Shown in pieces: positions 1 through 12,119 of a stretch of 64,000 nt of DNA (position 1 is its first letter; the number at the start of each line of letters is the position of its first letter). The DNA lies in contig CM064417.1 of assembly GCA_032690845.1 (NCBI GenBank), positions 27,539,833 through 27,603,832 of the forward strand, in the 5' to 3' direction. Made by a program: the position numbers and the translations under genes. Source of the DNA: Eleusine coracana subsp. coracana. Lineage: Eukaryota; Streptophyta; Magnoliopsida; Poales; Poaceae. A model generated the notes under the pieces. It was given only the letters and a program-made list of their open reading frames with translations. It had not been told where the DNA came from and did no database searches.

Positions 1-3000
1 AAGAATAAGATACTCCTTTCCCTATACATACACTTAAAGATCAAGAGACAAGTGCCAAGAAAAATTCTAACATGTACAAACTGTCAGTTCCTATAGAAGG
101 TAACCCGTTAGACTCAACGCTGAACCTGCAAAATTACATTTATTTCATTCAAGCAAACTTACAGTGAAAAATCCTTAAGTACAAAAATGGACAGTGAAGA
201 AGAAAATTAGAAAATTAGAAGAGCTGCCATTAATAATTCATAGATTAACTTCAGATTTGATATATTACTGTCCTGCGTTGCTCCAACCAGACAAACATAA
301 GGACCTTCTGGTACTGAATCCATTTGAATAATTTGCGAGCTCCTAACATATATATCAACCAACAATCAAGTCAATTCAGATCCAAAATAGTTCCTTAGAA
401 TGTAAAGTACACAACAGTTTAACCGGACCATTAGCAATAAACTCTCATTGCTTATTCGTCCATGTCTAACACTATAACACTGAAAGAAAAAAAATGGTGT
501 AGATCATCTGATTGTAAAATTCTTCACCTCTATACATTGCAACAAGTATTAGACCATGGATAGCATAACTATTATTCAATATAATCCTATGATATAGACC
601 TTTTTTTATATTAAAACATAATTTTCAAATGAGTGTTATAGTTGACATCAGGTGAACTGCCTTCCCCAAAATTGTTGTTTCCTTATGCTACCAATATGAG
701 GAATAAATAAAAGGCACAATCATGCATACAAACAAACATTCATGGATGTATTATCAATGATGTAATATTTGGCTTTTCATAAGAGAATTTGTATGTATTA
801 GGTCTTTTTATCTCCCTCCATCATAAAAAGATAATTAAAAATGAGTTGTATAGAAACAGGGTAAAAAGTAGGCATACATGAGTCAGTTCAATAGTGTTGG
901 TTGCAAACAGCTCAGTGTTAGATGGCAGAGGAACAGAAGGTTGCCTGTGACAAGGATGGAAAATGAAACATGTCAAACCAAACGAAATACAAAATGGTAA
1001 AAATATTTGTGTGTTCCTTGATTACCTTCTAATGAATAATAGTAGCAATGCAGATTTGCTGGAACCTCTAGGACAAAAAACACAACAATATAATGGATCC
1101 ATGGTAGAAATACAAAATGTTTCTTTGGGACAAAAAAGGCAACAATATAATGAAAACACCATGGTGTCGTAAAATAAGTCAATTTACACCACAAAATGCA
1201 TCAATGTGAAGCCAGAAACATGCTTCAATCGAATAGTATTTTATTTATTCACAAAACATAATCGATTTAGATGGTTCCAATTTCCAACTGTGGCTTGTGT
1301 ATTTATACTGCAGGAAACTTAAACACTTCTACATTCAGAGTAGCTATTCAGCAGTATTACCAAAAAAGCACAAAGCATTTATAAGAAGAGAATCGGTTGC
1401 CTTTTTCATTTATCCAATCAAGAAAACACAAGCACAACAATGAATTGTGACACAAATTTGTGTGCAACTGTTTGTGCTGGTTAGTTTTCATCCCAGCGTA
1501 ATATGTCTCACCCATAAATAGCATAGTAGGAGCTAAAATGTGGAAATACAATCAGAGGCTGAATTTCGCCAATGACCAGAATTTAAACATGGTATTTGTT
1601 GGCAATATAAATGAGACTAACGACAAAAACTACTACTATTGAGAGCAGATATAAGGTGAAGGTACTTTTACACATATGAATAAATGTCCTTGTCAACAAA
1701 CCCTTGAGCATATATGGATGGTCTATTCACCAGAGTAAATCATTAACATTGCAGTTCCTGTAAAAGTAGTTTGAGATGTTTAATGGGAGATCTCAACAAA
1801 GATGTTGAACATATGAGGAATGGAGCTACCACTATTCTTGTAGGCTGGGATGTAACCAGGAAAACAGAAACCTCTTGCAAATGTGGTTCAATAACAAACA
1901 GGGGTGCCTTTTCTTCATAGTATTTTTATGTGCACAAAAGCATCCAATCTCAATCTATAGCATAAAAATAACAGGAAAAAATAGCACACTGCATACTAAT
2001 AATTTCATGTAATTCATGTAATTCACAAAATTCTTAATACACGAGACAACGATTTGGCTCATACATCCACAGCTGAGGATGGTGCAAGTGAAATTCAAAT
2101 ATCCAAATTTGTCATGCATGAATCTCCTTTTATCTGAACTGTAGAGCTCTATATTCATCACGACACTTTTCCAGATAGAGTAAGTATTAGAAAATACGCC
2201 AAAAGGGGAATGTAACTAACATAAATGAAAACTTATCAGTTGAATAAATTCATGTAAGTAGATATATGTCATAATATAGCTAACTGAATGAAAAAAATCA
2301 ATGATGTTTGGCACAGAAAAATCATGAATTATCCAAAAGAAAATCGGTGCTGAATGAAGATGCAACAGGCCGTATCTTGTACTCAGCTAACTGAAACTGA
2401 AACTGAACCTAGACATAGAAAATCACTGCCCAATGAATGCATCAATCCGTTCAGCCAGACAACAAAAGCAAGCCATATTTATGTGAGTATGATGAAAACC
2501 TCGTGTACTAAAAGATACGCCTTGAACTGAAAAAATCTATTGCTTTGTGCTATAATATGCCGATTGCAGTAGCAAGCTATAGAACCTGAACTGTGCCGCA
2601 GTTGAGTTTTTCGAGAAGTGATTACAAAAATGGATAGCCCTTTTGACAACTGATATTTTTCTGGCTCTTGATGGCAAATTATTATTATATGTGCTGACAA
2701 CAAGAAGCTGCTAGAAAGACTGAAATTTTAGAAATGAGAGGTAGCAAAAACTACCGGTCAAGAATCATTCTTGCAATAACTCCCATTGTATCATACACTG
2801 CATACTTCTAAATTTTGCACTTACACCCAACAGAAATATGACCACACTTTTAGCATAGAAACCATCAGTCCTCAAAATGAGAAAATGTATGGACAAAGCA
2901 GGTGAAGAAAAATTTACTATGAGCTGGGATCTACAAGTCCACAACAAAGTCCATTCTATCAAGTACCTCATAGGCCACAATGATGGTCCTGTTGAATGGT

Positions 3001-4382
3001 TTGGTTCAGGCATTGTTTCAAACAGCTTGCAGGCAGGATTGCTACTAATGTACCATAGCAGCTTGGGTACTGGCTAAATTGACTACACATCAAACTGTAA
3101 CCACAATTGAGTCAACCATCTCTGCAACCTATGAACTTCGAGTGAAAACAGGCAACGAAACAGATCTCAATTTTGCAAAATCTTGAATATGGAAACAAAG
3201 AAAAAAAGAATACACTGCAATGAAAAATAAATTAGCAGTGGTGGGAAATTTCTTATGGTCTTGTAGATAATGAATGGATGCATGTTGAAGAAGTGCGGGC
3301 TTAGCAAACGCTGCCGGCAACCTCCACGCACGCTTCAACCATGTTGTAGGCCAAGCCACCATGGCAATCGTCACCCAACGACATCGTCTTATACCTTTTT
3401 CCCTGCTGGTCATCCTAATAATGCTTAGCTGCAACCACATGTGCGGTGTCACTATAATTAAATAATTGCCCTCAAAATTATTGTCATAGGTCAGTAAATA
3501 GTGAAAGTGATTACAATATATTGACCTCTTAATAATTAACAGCAGGTTCTGATGCATATCAAATATAAGAGCCGTATATAGATGTGCTAAAGATTTAAAA
3601 GAAGAGGAAAAAATAAAACACAGAGGGGATTATTACCTATAAGACCTGGTGAAAAACTGGTACTACCCTGCAAAACAAAAAAAGAACAGATGCAGATGCA
3701 CCAATGTGAGAGATCAAATGAATTCTCCATAAGTGCATGATAAAAGCCGTGGATGGATGCCTTTGATTTGTACTATAGCATGAGTTCATAAATAGTGCTA
3801 CTAACCTCAATTCCAATGGGGATAAAACCCAACTTCTGCTAGTGCGTCTGCAATCCTCACAATTTCAACACCTACAGAGTGAAGAGAAGAATAACAAATT
3901 TCTGAAGAAATCGGACAATAAGAACAGATCAGGGCTAGGACGGCTCCTCGACACAGCGGGGAGTCCTGAACAGGGTCATCGGCATTGAGGTGCATGGAGG
4001 ACGAGGAGCTGGACGCCGAGAGGCAGATGACCAATCCTAGTCGGCGAGCTTCATAGCGAAGTCCACCCGTAGCTCTGTTGCCGCCACCTTGTCAGGACCA
4101 CCCAGCACACCACGAGCGAGTGCACCACCGTGAGTAGAAGATCCAGCCAGCGACTGACCCCAATTGGTCCTCCCACAATGACTGTGCTCGGGTGAGGCCT
4201 AGCAAGATGACCAGATCCTCCTCCATGTGAGAGCGGCTAATCGCATGGGTGTACCTGCACACAATCCAAAGGTGAGAGCAAGCATTGGAGGGGAGGTGGA
4301 GACGGGGCCAGCTAGGGTCAGGGAATCGGCGACCGGCGTGACTTGCAAGCGTAGGATGTAGAGGAGCAGGACTTGCATAAAG
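1..4382. other. AT-rich region, no recognisable gene
   Basis: I see no domain, transposon terminus or convincing exon chain here. The longest open frames (for example 3129-3557 minus and 2877-3077 plus) have no family resemblance I recognise and show no phase-consistent splice partners. The sequence could be introns of a leftward transcript starting in the GC-rich block at 4550-4960, but that is only inference. A short direct repeat (GGACAAAA followed by CAACAATATAATG-like sequence) occurs near 1071 and 1128. Confidence 0.4.
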
Positions 4383-4960
4383 AACAAGAACAGAGAAGAT
4401 TGGGGACGGGCCAGTGGTCCGGTGGTAAACGCGCACGGTAGCGCCGAGCCGGCGGGGGCTCGAACCCCGGTCCCGCATTGCCTCCTGAAGGCAGTGGCAA
4501 AAGCCACCTTTCCAAGAAAAGCAAAAACAAGAACAGAGAAGGCAACTCACCCAGTTCCGCCTGCCGGTCACCCATTGTACCTTGCTGTGCCCTTCCAGTC
4601 GCCTACCCTGCTGCGGCGCCCCGCCGGTCGCCCGATCTGCTCCACCTTGGTGCAACGCTAACGCGCCCGACCACGACGGCCCACCGCGCCCATGCGGGCA
4701 CTCCGGCCCTGGCAAGCTGGCACGTGCTGGTCCGTCCTTGAAGCACCGCGAGCTGGATGCTACGCCTACGCACGCCTACAACCGCCACCGCCACGGCAAG
4801 GGTTAGATCGCCGTCACCCGCCAGCGACGGTCTTGTCCCTGACATGCGGGACATGGCGCTTGGACGGCATTAGCGGCGCGCGAGCCTGGGCCTGGGGCGT
4901 GAGGGCGAGGTCGCCGGTGGATCCGAATTTTGGGGGTTTAATAAAAAGGAAATAAAACGG
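3640..4960 (-). other. Candidate first exons of an unrecognised leftward transcript
   Basis: The block 4550-4960 is GC- and CpG-rich, unlike the AT-rich DNA on both sides, as is common around grass transcription starts. On the minus strand it ends at a good splice donor near 4555 (GTGAGT). Possible downstream exon pieces lie near 4230 (after TGTGTGCAG) and near 3880 (after CTCTGTAG, open to a stop near 3810). No protein family is recognisable in the frames, and the longest minus frame (4603-4854) has a low-complexity composition. It could be a 5' UTR exon, a non-coding transcript or chance. The SINE at 4399-4525 would lie in its first intron. Confidence 0.25.
4399..4525 (+). mobile_element. 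SINE with perfect 16-bp target duplication
   Basis: A 127-bp body lies between two identical copies of AACAAGAACAGAGAAG (4383-4398 and 4526-4541). It has an A-box-like stretch (GGGCCAGTGGTC, 4408-4419) and a B-box-like stretch (GGGCTCGAACCCC, 4456-4468), the two parts of an internal RNA polymerase III promoter as in a tRNA gene. It ends in an A-rich tail (AAGAAAAGCAAA). Head, box order, short length and long target duplication are what a tRNA-derived SINE mobilised by LINE machinery should show. It is not a tRNA gene, since no cloverleaf can be completed. I cannot name the family. Confidence 0.82.
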
Positions 4961-5260
4961 CAGCGTTTTATGGGAGAAAATAAAGGCCACATCAACCAGC
5001 GCTGGATTGGTGGGCGAGCATAGGTGGAGGCTCGTTAAGAGTTGAGTGAAAAAAATCTGGTTGACACAAGACTATAAAGGATATTATTAGGAGTTATATT
5101 TTAGTAAAACTTTCTTTTATTTATATAATATGTGGTGAGATTAGTTGGTCCCATTTTAATTTAAGGAATCAAATTACTGAATAAGATGTTGGTCTGGTTA
5201 GAAAATGGATCGTAGAAACTCCCTTCTTATTAGTTTAGATAGAAGTTTGTCATCATTCAG

Positions 5261-6438
5261 ATTGGAACCGCCGTGAGCTTTATCATAAGGGGCATTTACT
5301 TCCAATAGAATTAGTAATCTGCGTAGAGCAATCCTTGTAATAATATTTTCTGTCAGTATATATACTTTATTTAGTTTTCATCTTTTATTAGTATGTAATA
5401 AACAATCCAAAATCCTAAGCATGTGTTGTTACTAATATGCATTGTAGCAGGTCGGTCTGCGACATGATCACGATGATCAGTGACGTTGCCGTGTTAGAGT
5501 AAGCTTCTTATGACCATTGATACATTAACCACCTAATAACATGACCTTCTATCCTTCGCTATGCATAATTCAAATTTCTTATAGGACAAAGTGGGTGCGA
5601 AGCTACAAACCATACAACATTGATAAGTTTGAAACAATTCAGAAGTTCTTACGTATGGATGAACACATGTCTGATGATCTGTTCAACATGAGAGCAATAT
5701 AACCGACCGGGCTGGTATAACCGGCCGAGCCCGGTTTACCAGCTGGTTAACCAGTATAACCGGCCGGTTAGCCGGACAAAAGGCGTTTTGGTTGGCGCAT
5801 GATCGGCGGCCGGTTAACCGTCCGGTTATTCCGGTTAATCAGTCGATTTTAGTGATATATTTTGAATATATATTTTTAAATTTAAAAATATTGGTTTTTG
5901 AGCGGTTTTACCAGTTAACCAATCGGTTATTTCGGTTAACCGGTTGGTTACACCGGTTTCGTCTGATTTAAATTTTTTTAAATTTTAAAAAAATTTAAAT
6001 TATAACCGAGGGTTAACCGGCCAACCGGGGTAACCGGCCCAGACTGGTTTTCTGGTTAACCAGGTTAAGAGTAAGAATCCTAGCAAGCAGAGAGCATCAA
6101 ATTCTGAAAAGATCAACCGAGGGTTAAAAGGCATTACATGGACAACAAATTCTATGTGAGTACAACAAATGCATATTTCTACTACATTCAAATATACATG
6201 TAATTTAAATGTTGATAATATAAATATTCTATCGCAATAGAGACGTTGATCCTAACAATAACAATAAAGAATATCTCAACACTGGAAGGTATGTCCAAGT
6301 CCATATCAATAAGATACCTAAAATCATAGATCACAACTCCCGAGGGAACAGACATCGCAGGTGCTCTCCAAAGACTTAAATGAAAGATTAAAGGAACACA
6401 TAAGGATAGTTCAAGACATTGACCATGTAGAAAAACTC
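5261..6438 (+). pseudogene. Unrecognised multi-exon gene fragment, exon 3 interrupted
   Basis: Five plus-strand segments have correct AG/GT borders and matching phases: 5261-5336, 5451-5498, 5585-5696 continuing at 6097-6155, 6241-6288 and 6330-6438. Joined, they give about 130 codons without a stop. The product is charged and soluble-looking; one stretch reads KFLRMDEHMSDDLFNMRA and the last exon is a likely helix rich in K, E, R and L. There is no signal peptide or membrane segment. I do not recognise the family. A CCGGTTAAC-rich insertion splits exon 3 between the Ala and Ser codons, and the frame resumes exactly after it. I find neither a start exon nor a terminal exon: the piece begins after GC-rich DNA and fades before the LTR at 6964. 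It is either a truncated gene or part of a gene whose other exons were not recognised. Confidence 0.55.
5697..6088. mobile_element. CCGGTTAAC-rich insertion in exon 3 of the unknown gene
   Basis: About 390 bp are dominated by variants of CCGGTTAACCGG in both orientations around an AT-rich core. The insertion is bracketed by TGAGAGCA (5689-5696) and AGAGAGCA (6089-6096), an 8-bp duplication with one mismatch, and the host reading frame continues across the gap. Repeat content matches the hAT-type elements at 17512-18189 and 20075-20483. The terminal CAGGGTT motif of those copies is not visible here, so this copy is either decayed or trimmed. Confidence 0.6.
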
Positions 6439-6963
6439 GTAATAAAGTATATATTAAATTTTCATATTCTACACTAATATTATAGAGTAATCAAATAAAA
6501 AATAATATTCAATATAACATATTTTTATAAAATTTTATTGCTATCAAGCATGTCTATAATTCAGTTTGTTCTATTTTGAAGCTCGTGGCTACCTACGGAC
6601 ACATTGCTAGTATTTAATTATTTAGAGTATACCGAACTTAGGTATATATATTAGGAAGATTCAATAACTATTTCCTAGATACCCATGCAATGAACTCCAC
6701 GGTTAAATGAATCAACTTGAAATCCTAAAAAAACACCAAAAGTGAAGGATTTATCAATCGATAGTGTTGCTTTAATACCTAACCAAAGAGCTACTATAGT
6801 ACTGATTAAAACACGGTCGTAGATACTAGACGACGAATGGATTTTATTTTAATTGTTGACGTTGGAACATCAGAGTTAAGTCAATTTTAAACTATCTAGA
6901 TTGTATGAAGGGGAGTATATAATATGAAAAGCACATCACGCTTAGCAGATCATTTACTGCATA
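6439..6963. other. AT-rich spacer
   Basis: I see no further exon of the unknown gene and no transposon ends. It ends with TACTGCATA (6955-6963), the 9-bp sequence repeated after the LTR-like element. Confidence 0.4.
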
Positions 6964-9900
6964 TGGCATCCCCGCCCCACGAATGAGGGGATAGTCGAAG
7001 GATCGAACATCAGGTAACACCTTGACGAAGCAAGAGTCTAATAGTACATACATATGAGCATAAAAGAATAGTGAGCAATGTTACAACTTAATTATTACAC
7101 CTTTGATTCAGATTTGAGTAGGTGGACAAGTTTAAAACTCGGTAACATAAATAGCGGAAGCAATATATCTCACGTTAGAATCCTATCATTAAGCACATCA
7201 AGCCCGTAGACGTGCCTCATTATCAAGCATAGCACCTGTACAAAACAACATAGAGCAGAGCCCTGAGTAACTAATACTCAACAAGACTTACCCGTCAAAA
7301 TGGCACGCTAAGACCGACACCTAGTATGCAGGGGGCTGACCAAAGGTTGTTGGAATGATTGTAAAAACAGCATTAATAATTGATCCTTATTTTCAGGTTT
7401 TAGCCAAGTTAATAGGGTTTTTGTATAAAATAAGTATTGTGAAGCTATAATATAACAAATATGGTTGCAATATAATTTATAGAAATACAATATCATCATT
7501 ATCATTTCACTGTGTAATTCGAGGTGGCAGCGATTTCACAAGGGGTACTCAATAACCGCTAGGAACGGCGACTCGAATCGATTTACATCCTGCAGGAGAA
7601 AGCCAAATACACGGCGCACGGACACTCCTAGAGTCATGTACGACAACCTTTCGCGAGATCACCATAGAGTCGATCGGGTTTCACGCGCTCCCGGGTACAT
7701 GTCCTCCACGCAATACCCGGTATCCGTGGTTAGACCATGCACCCTTCCACCACTCATACCACCCAAATACCACCATGCACTTATGATCGTTCCCAAAGAG
7801 CGATGAGGGACTGTCCAACTACTATAACAATCAAGCTAAGTCGGTTTACTAGTGCCCATATCACTAGCATGCACTTGGTACTGTTCAAACTTGGTCACGG
7901 GTCCACACTCGAAGGGGGTTCTTAATCGACACAAACGGGACTATGGCAAACAAGGTCTAACCTTGTCACCTCAACCTACACATGCACTTCCCCGTTCGGT
8001 CTTAAATTAATCCATCCTTGTCATGTGAGAGTACAAGTGATAAATCCCCGAACCATCCTATATCGAGTAGTCTCCATACCACTCGATTTCCCTACCGATG
8101 ACTTCATATTAAGCATAGCGAATTCTAAAGAATGGTTGAACAAGTATACTCATACCCATAGGATTTGTCTTTTCTATATGCAACTAGAGTTTTAATCATT
8201 TTCTACACGTAATGCACAATACATGACACGCATACATGCGATACAAAATAAAAATTTTTAAAACATAGGAGTGCACCGGGTCTTGTCTTTGGTCCGAGCA
8301 ATGTTAGCACTCTCAAGAGAATTAGGTCCACCCCGTCTCCTCCGAAACGATCTCGAGCTCCACGTTCCCGTCGTTGAGTCCTATGGATGAATGCAATGCA
8401 ATTGAGGATAGGAGATGATTCATGACACTTCTTGAACAATTATATGCCATAACATGATGCATGTATAAAGTACAGGGGGTTCTGTAGGAAATGGTATAGG
8501 CACATTTCTTACATTCCTTTTATTTAGTTTTGTATAATGCGATCGAGCTTCTTAGTGATGACGATACAATTGATGAGTCATGTTTTAAACCAACCAGGTG
8601 ATCATAACATGATGATCAGAGGTAGTTCAATATAAATAAAGTCTAGATGCAGAGAACAAGGTGTGTAAACATTTGCATGTTGACATGGTGTTCAAGTTAT
8701 AAGTATTCACAAAATTGGCATTACTATGAACAAATTAAAGTTATTAAGTTGGTTCTGAAAGATAATTATCAGTGAATAAAATATATGTTGTGTGGGATCT
8801 TAAATAAGATTTTTGTGCCAAAACTCATGGGAATAATATTTACTAATAATTTTTCTTAATTAAAATGATGCAAACACTAAAATATTCATTATAGGTAAAA
8901 TACTTGGAATTTAAATATGCCACTTGGTGAAGGGTCTGGAAATGATGCATTTATTATGCATGCAAAAATGAAGATTTATCTTGTGCTCTGATAATTAGTT
9001 ATGATTTTATGTCCAATTTCAATCATTAAATACATGCATAAACAAGTATATGATGTTGCTGTGATTTAGTATTTTTATAAAATATAAAAAGTTCTGACGA
9101 ACCTAGAACATAATTTTCTATATTTTTATCCCAAGTAAATTATTTTTGGGTAGATTTCTAAAGTTGGAATCATTTATTTTGTTTATTTTAACTACCAGAA
9201 GAATTACCTGGCCGCTTGGGCCGAAAGCAACCAGGCCCAGCAGGCCGAGCGCGAAGGGGAGAGCTCCCTGGGCCGGCTTCGGGCCCAGGTGCTGGCTCGC
9301 CCTGAGCCGAACCAGGCCAGGGCGCTCGTGCCCGCGCCCGCCGGGGCTTGCGGCGACGGGGGAGGACAGAGTGGAGCAGGGCCGTGGCGCGACACATCGC
9401 AGAGGGCGGAGAAATTCACCAGAGCAGCTGCCGACAATGGGAAAGCGGCGGCGGTGGACCGAGGCGGTAGGCGGTGGCGACAACCGGCGTCCCGGTGTCT
9501 TCTCTGCAAAAACCGAAGCCGAGCTTGCTCAGATGGATGCGCGACCGGAGGAGAGGCTCGGCGGCGGAAGCAATTGAAACGAGGCTCACCGGAGCGGAGA
9601 CGCGACGTAGAACCACGACGGCCGAAGGCAGGGAAAGAACCTCCGATTGCCGGCGATTTGAGGCGAGGGAGAGGGCGAGGTCTTGCGGGCCGGGGGATAG
9701 GATCTAGGCGGAGCTCTCGGCGTGGCCGGCTAGCGACGGGAGGCGGCCTAGCGGCTGGGCGTCGGAGCTCTGCCGCGCCTGCTAATGGCGGCTCGTATTA
9801 GGCGTGGGAGAGGGCATGACAACTGAGGGAGAGAGTGAAAATGAGAGAGAACTGGGGAGGGATGAGGGTGTTCGGGGGTGTAAATTCGCCTTGTCCGAAT

Positions 9901-10814
9901 GACGGGTGGGGGCATCGATCCGCGGCAGCGCGCGGTTACCCGTACACCGACGGCCACGCGGCGTCGCGCGATCGAGAGGTGTGCTTCCTCAATGCCAATG
10001 ACAGGTGGGACCCATTGTTTCAAAGGCTGCAGAATAACATGGTGATTAGGCATTTTGAATCAACTATTTGAAGCATTAAATCTATTTTTTTGATAGCTTT
10101 CGATTACACCATTGTATGGAGCAAAGTTTGGGGATCATAATGGTGGACACATGCAGAACATGCCTGGTCAGATCTAGGATATATTCAAATTTGAAAAGGG
10201 CTAATTGATTTGGGAAACTTAGAGAAATTTGTGTCTGGAAATTCCTTAACACTTAGGCACTTTGTAAATTTAATTTGAGGCATCAAATGAGGTCCAAATT
10301 TAAATTGGGTTTCACATCTATGGAGAGCAATGCTTGGAGTAACTAAACATTGATGATGTAGTTTTGAAAGTGAAACTGTAAGGTAGTTATTAAATTCCAA
10401 ATTTTCTTAATTGCAAAAGTGAAACTTCTTGATGTTGTTAAATCAAGACAAAATTAGATGTTGCTTTCATAGATTGTATCTTACTTATGGGTATGATCTC
10501 GTTCAATGGTTCCTTTAAAAAGTTTGAAATTTGAATTTTTAAAGTAACTCTATTTCTGAACATTGTTTGGTTTGTTTGACATACTTACCTTTGAGATAAA
10601 ATTGCCCAAAATTCTCCAAAATCCTTATTTGTTATATAGATCGATATTATGAAATTTATTTGGGTCATTTGTATTAGAAAATTTGGAGTTCTAGTTCAAG
10701 CCATATTTAACTTCAATTCAAATAAAATTCAAACTCGAGTTTTAAATTGTTATTTTTCTTTGATTTCTCCATCCTTCGCTGTCTAGGGTTGTTAATGTGA
10801 CACCAAGGGTGTCA
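6964..10814 (-). mobile_element. Long LTR-like element (probable solo LTR)
   Basis: The element is bounded by TGGCATCC on the left and GGTGTCA on the right (TG...CA termini) and flanked by TACTGCATA at 6955-6963 and 10815-10823. It shares motifs in the same order with 60969-64000, for example CAACAAGACTTACCCG at 7279-7294 against CAGCAAGTCTTACCCG at 61388-61403. A CpG-rich segment (about 9200-9990) lies towards the right end, as expected for a promoter and leader if the LTR reads leftward. It holds no gag or pol. A 5-bp duplication (GCATA) would suit an LTR element, but the match extends to 9 bp, which would suit a Mutator-like element, so the class is not certain. Open frames in the GC-rich part overlap on both strands and look non-coding. 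Confidence 0.5.
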
Positions 10815-10823
10815 TACTGCATA

Positions 10824-11420
10824 ACTTTTTAAAGTAAATATATATTCACTAGATCATTTAGCTGGGACGTCATGTCAACTGCTTGCAAAATACATATTTT
10901 TAAGATCTAGCTTCTTTTTATCATCCTAAATTATTTGGTGCGACACATCCTACAGTTATACCAAAAAGCGACTGAGATGGTAAATGTGACAAAAATACTT
11001 GACTTTCGAGGTTATGATGATGTGGAACTCTGCAGGTTTTCAAAACTGTGAAACAAAACGAACTGGTGTTATAATAAAATGGAAAATTGGTCTTAGTTGA
11101 TTTCACCAAACGACTGGTTTTCGATAAAATAAAACGAACTTGTGTTATAATAAAATGATTAACCGGCAGATTTTTATTAGTTTGAAAACCAGTCTAGTTC
11201 TGATTTTTTAAACCTTGAAACTCAGTCACCCTAAATAAATTGATGTGATTTTTCTATGAGTCACGTCAATTATTGGCTTGACTCAATGACATCATATTTT
11301 AAAATATAGATCTTTATATGTTATTAGTAAAATATTAGTCTTAAAAACATAATTTTTTTTAAAAAAAATCTGACTTCAGAGATTGTATGTACTGTTGTTG
11401 GTGGACACATACATGGAAGA
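10824..11420. other. AT-rich spacer with a short direct repeat
   Basis: No gene is seen. A roughly 27-bp segment containing GTGTTATAATAAAATG occurs twice, near 11057 and 11130. Neighbouring phrases resemble decayed transposon sequence, but I cannot place them in a family. Confidence 0.35.
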
Positions 11421-12110
11421 CCAAATTTGCTAGGGGACAACTTTTAGGTTGGCATTTGCTAGTGGACATTACTCAATGGTGCATTTGCTCTAGTACACTA
11501 GTAAACTATGATAATTATCTAATGGACACTCTAATCATTAGACTCTGACTTTTCTTACATAGAGAAAGCAATATTTTACAAATGACCAAAAATCCTTGTA
11601 ACAGTTTTAACATATCTGATCATATAATCATATTTTATTAATTATATATGTCATAAGCATTACCAAATCTTTTACAGAAAGTATTAATATCTTCATAAAA
11701 TCCATTAATCAGATGTGTTAAAATCTGACCATCTGTAGTGGTTCACAAAAATCTATTAAACATTATTTCAGAATATACATATTTTTCATAAAATATCTGT
11801 TAAGCATTATTAAATATTTCAAAATATGATTTAGAGACTTTTAAAAATATTAATATTCTTTTAAAAATATTTAATGATATATAATTAATAAAAATATTGA
11901 TTATATAGCCAAATATTTTAAAAGGGCATAAGGGTACTTTGGTAATTTGTAAAACATTCTCTATCCTCTATATAAGAAAAATCATAGTCTAATAATTAGA
12001 ATATTTATTAGCCAATTGTCATAGTTTAGTAGTGACCTAGAGCAAATACAACATTAAGTAGTGTCCACTAACAAATGTCAAGTTTAAAAAGTGTTCCCTA
12101 GCAAATTTGG
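11421..12110. mobile_element. MITE-like element with about 100-150 bp inverted repeats
   Basis: The segment starts CCAAATTTGCTAGGG and ends with its inverted counterpart CCCTAGCAAATTTGG. The two arms (about 11421-11560 and 11975-12110) stay alignable with scattered substitutions. The middle is AT-rich and has no coding potential. Long inverted repeats and a 690-bp size fit a non-autonomous Mutator-like or foldback MITE. I could not find a convincing target duplication, so the superfamily is open. Confidence 0.65.
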
Positions 12111-12119
12111 CCAGAATGG

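Noticed and set aside
1..4034. Short frames at 963-1172, 2877-3077 and 3129-3557 as genes
   Set aside because: No splice-compatible neighbours, no domain, and lengths expected by chance in AT-rich DNA.
4408..4480. Possible tRNA gene because of A-box and B-box motifs
   Set aside because: No acceptor stem or cloverleaf can be formed, and the sequence sits in a SINE with a 16-bp target duplication.
9118..9801. Several overlapping GC-rich open frames of up to 170 codons on both strands
   Set aside because: They overlap in four or more frames, have Arg/Ala/Gly-rich composition typical of GC-rich DNA, show no family resemblance and lie inside an LTR-like element.
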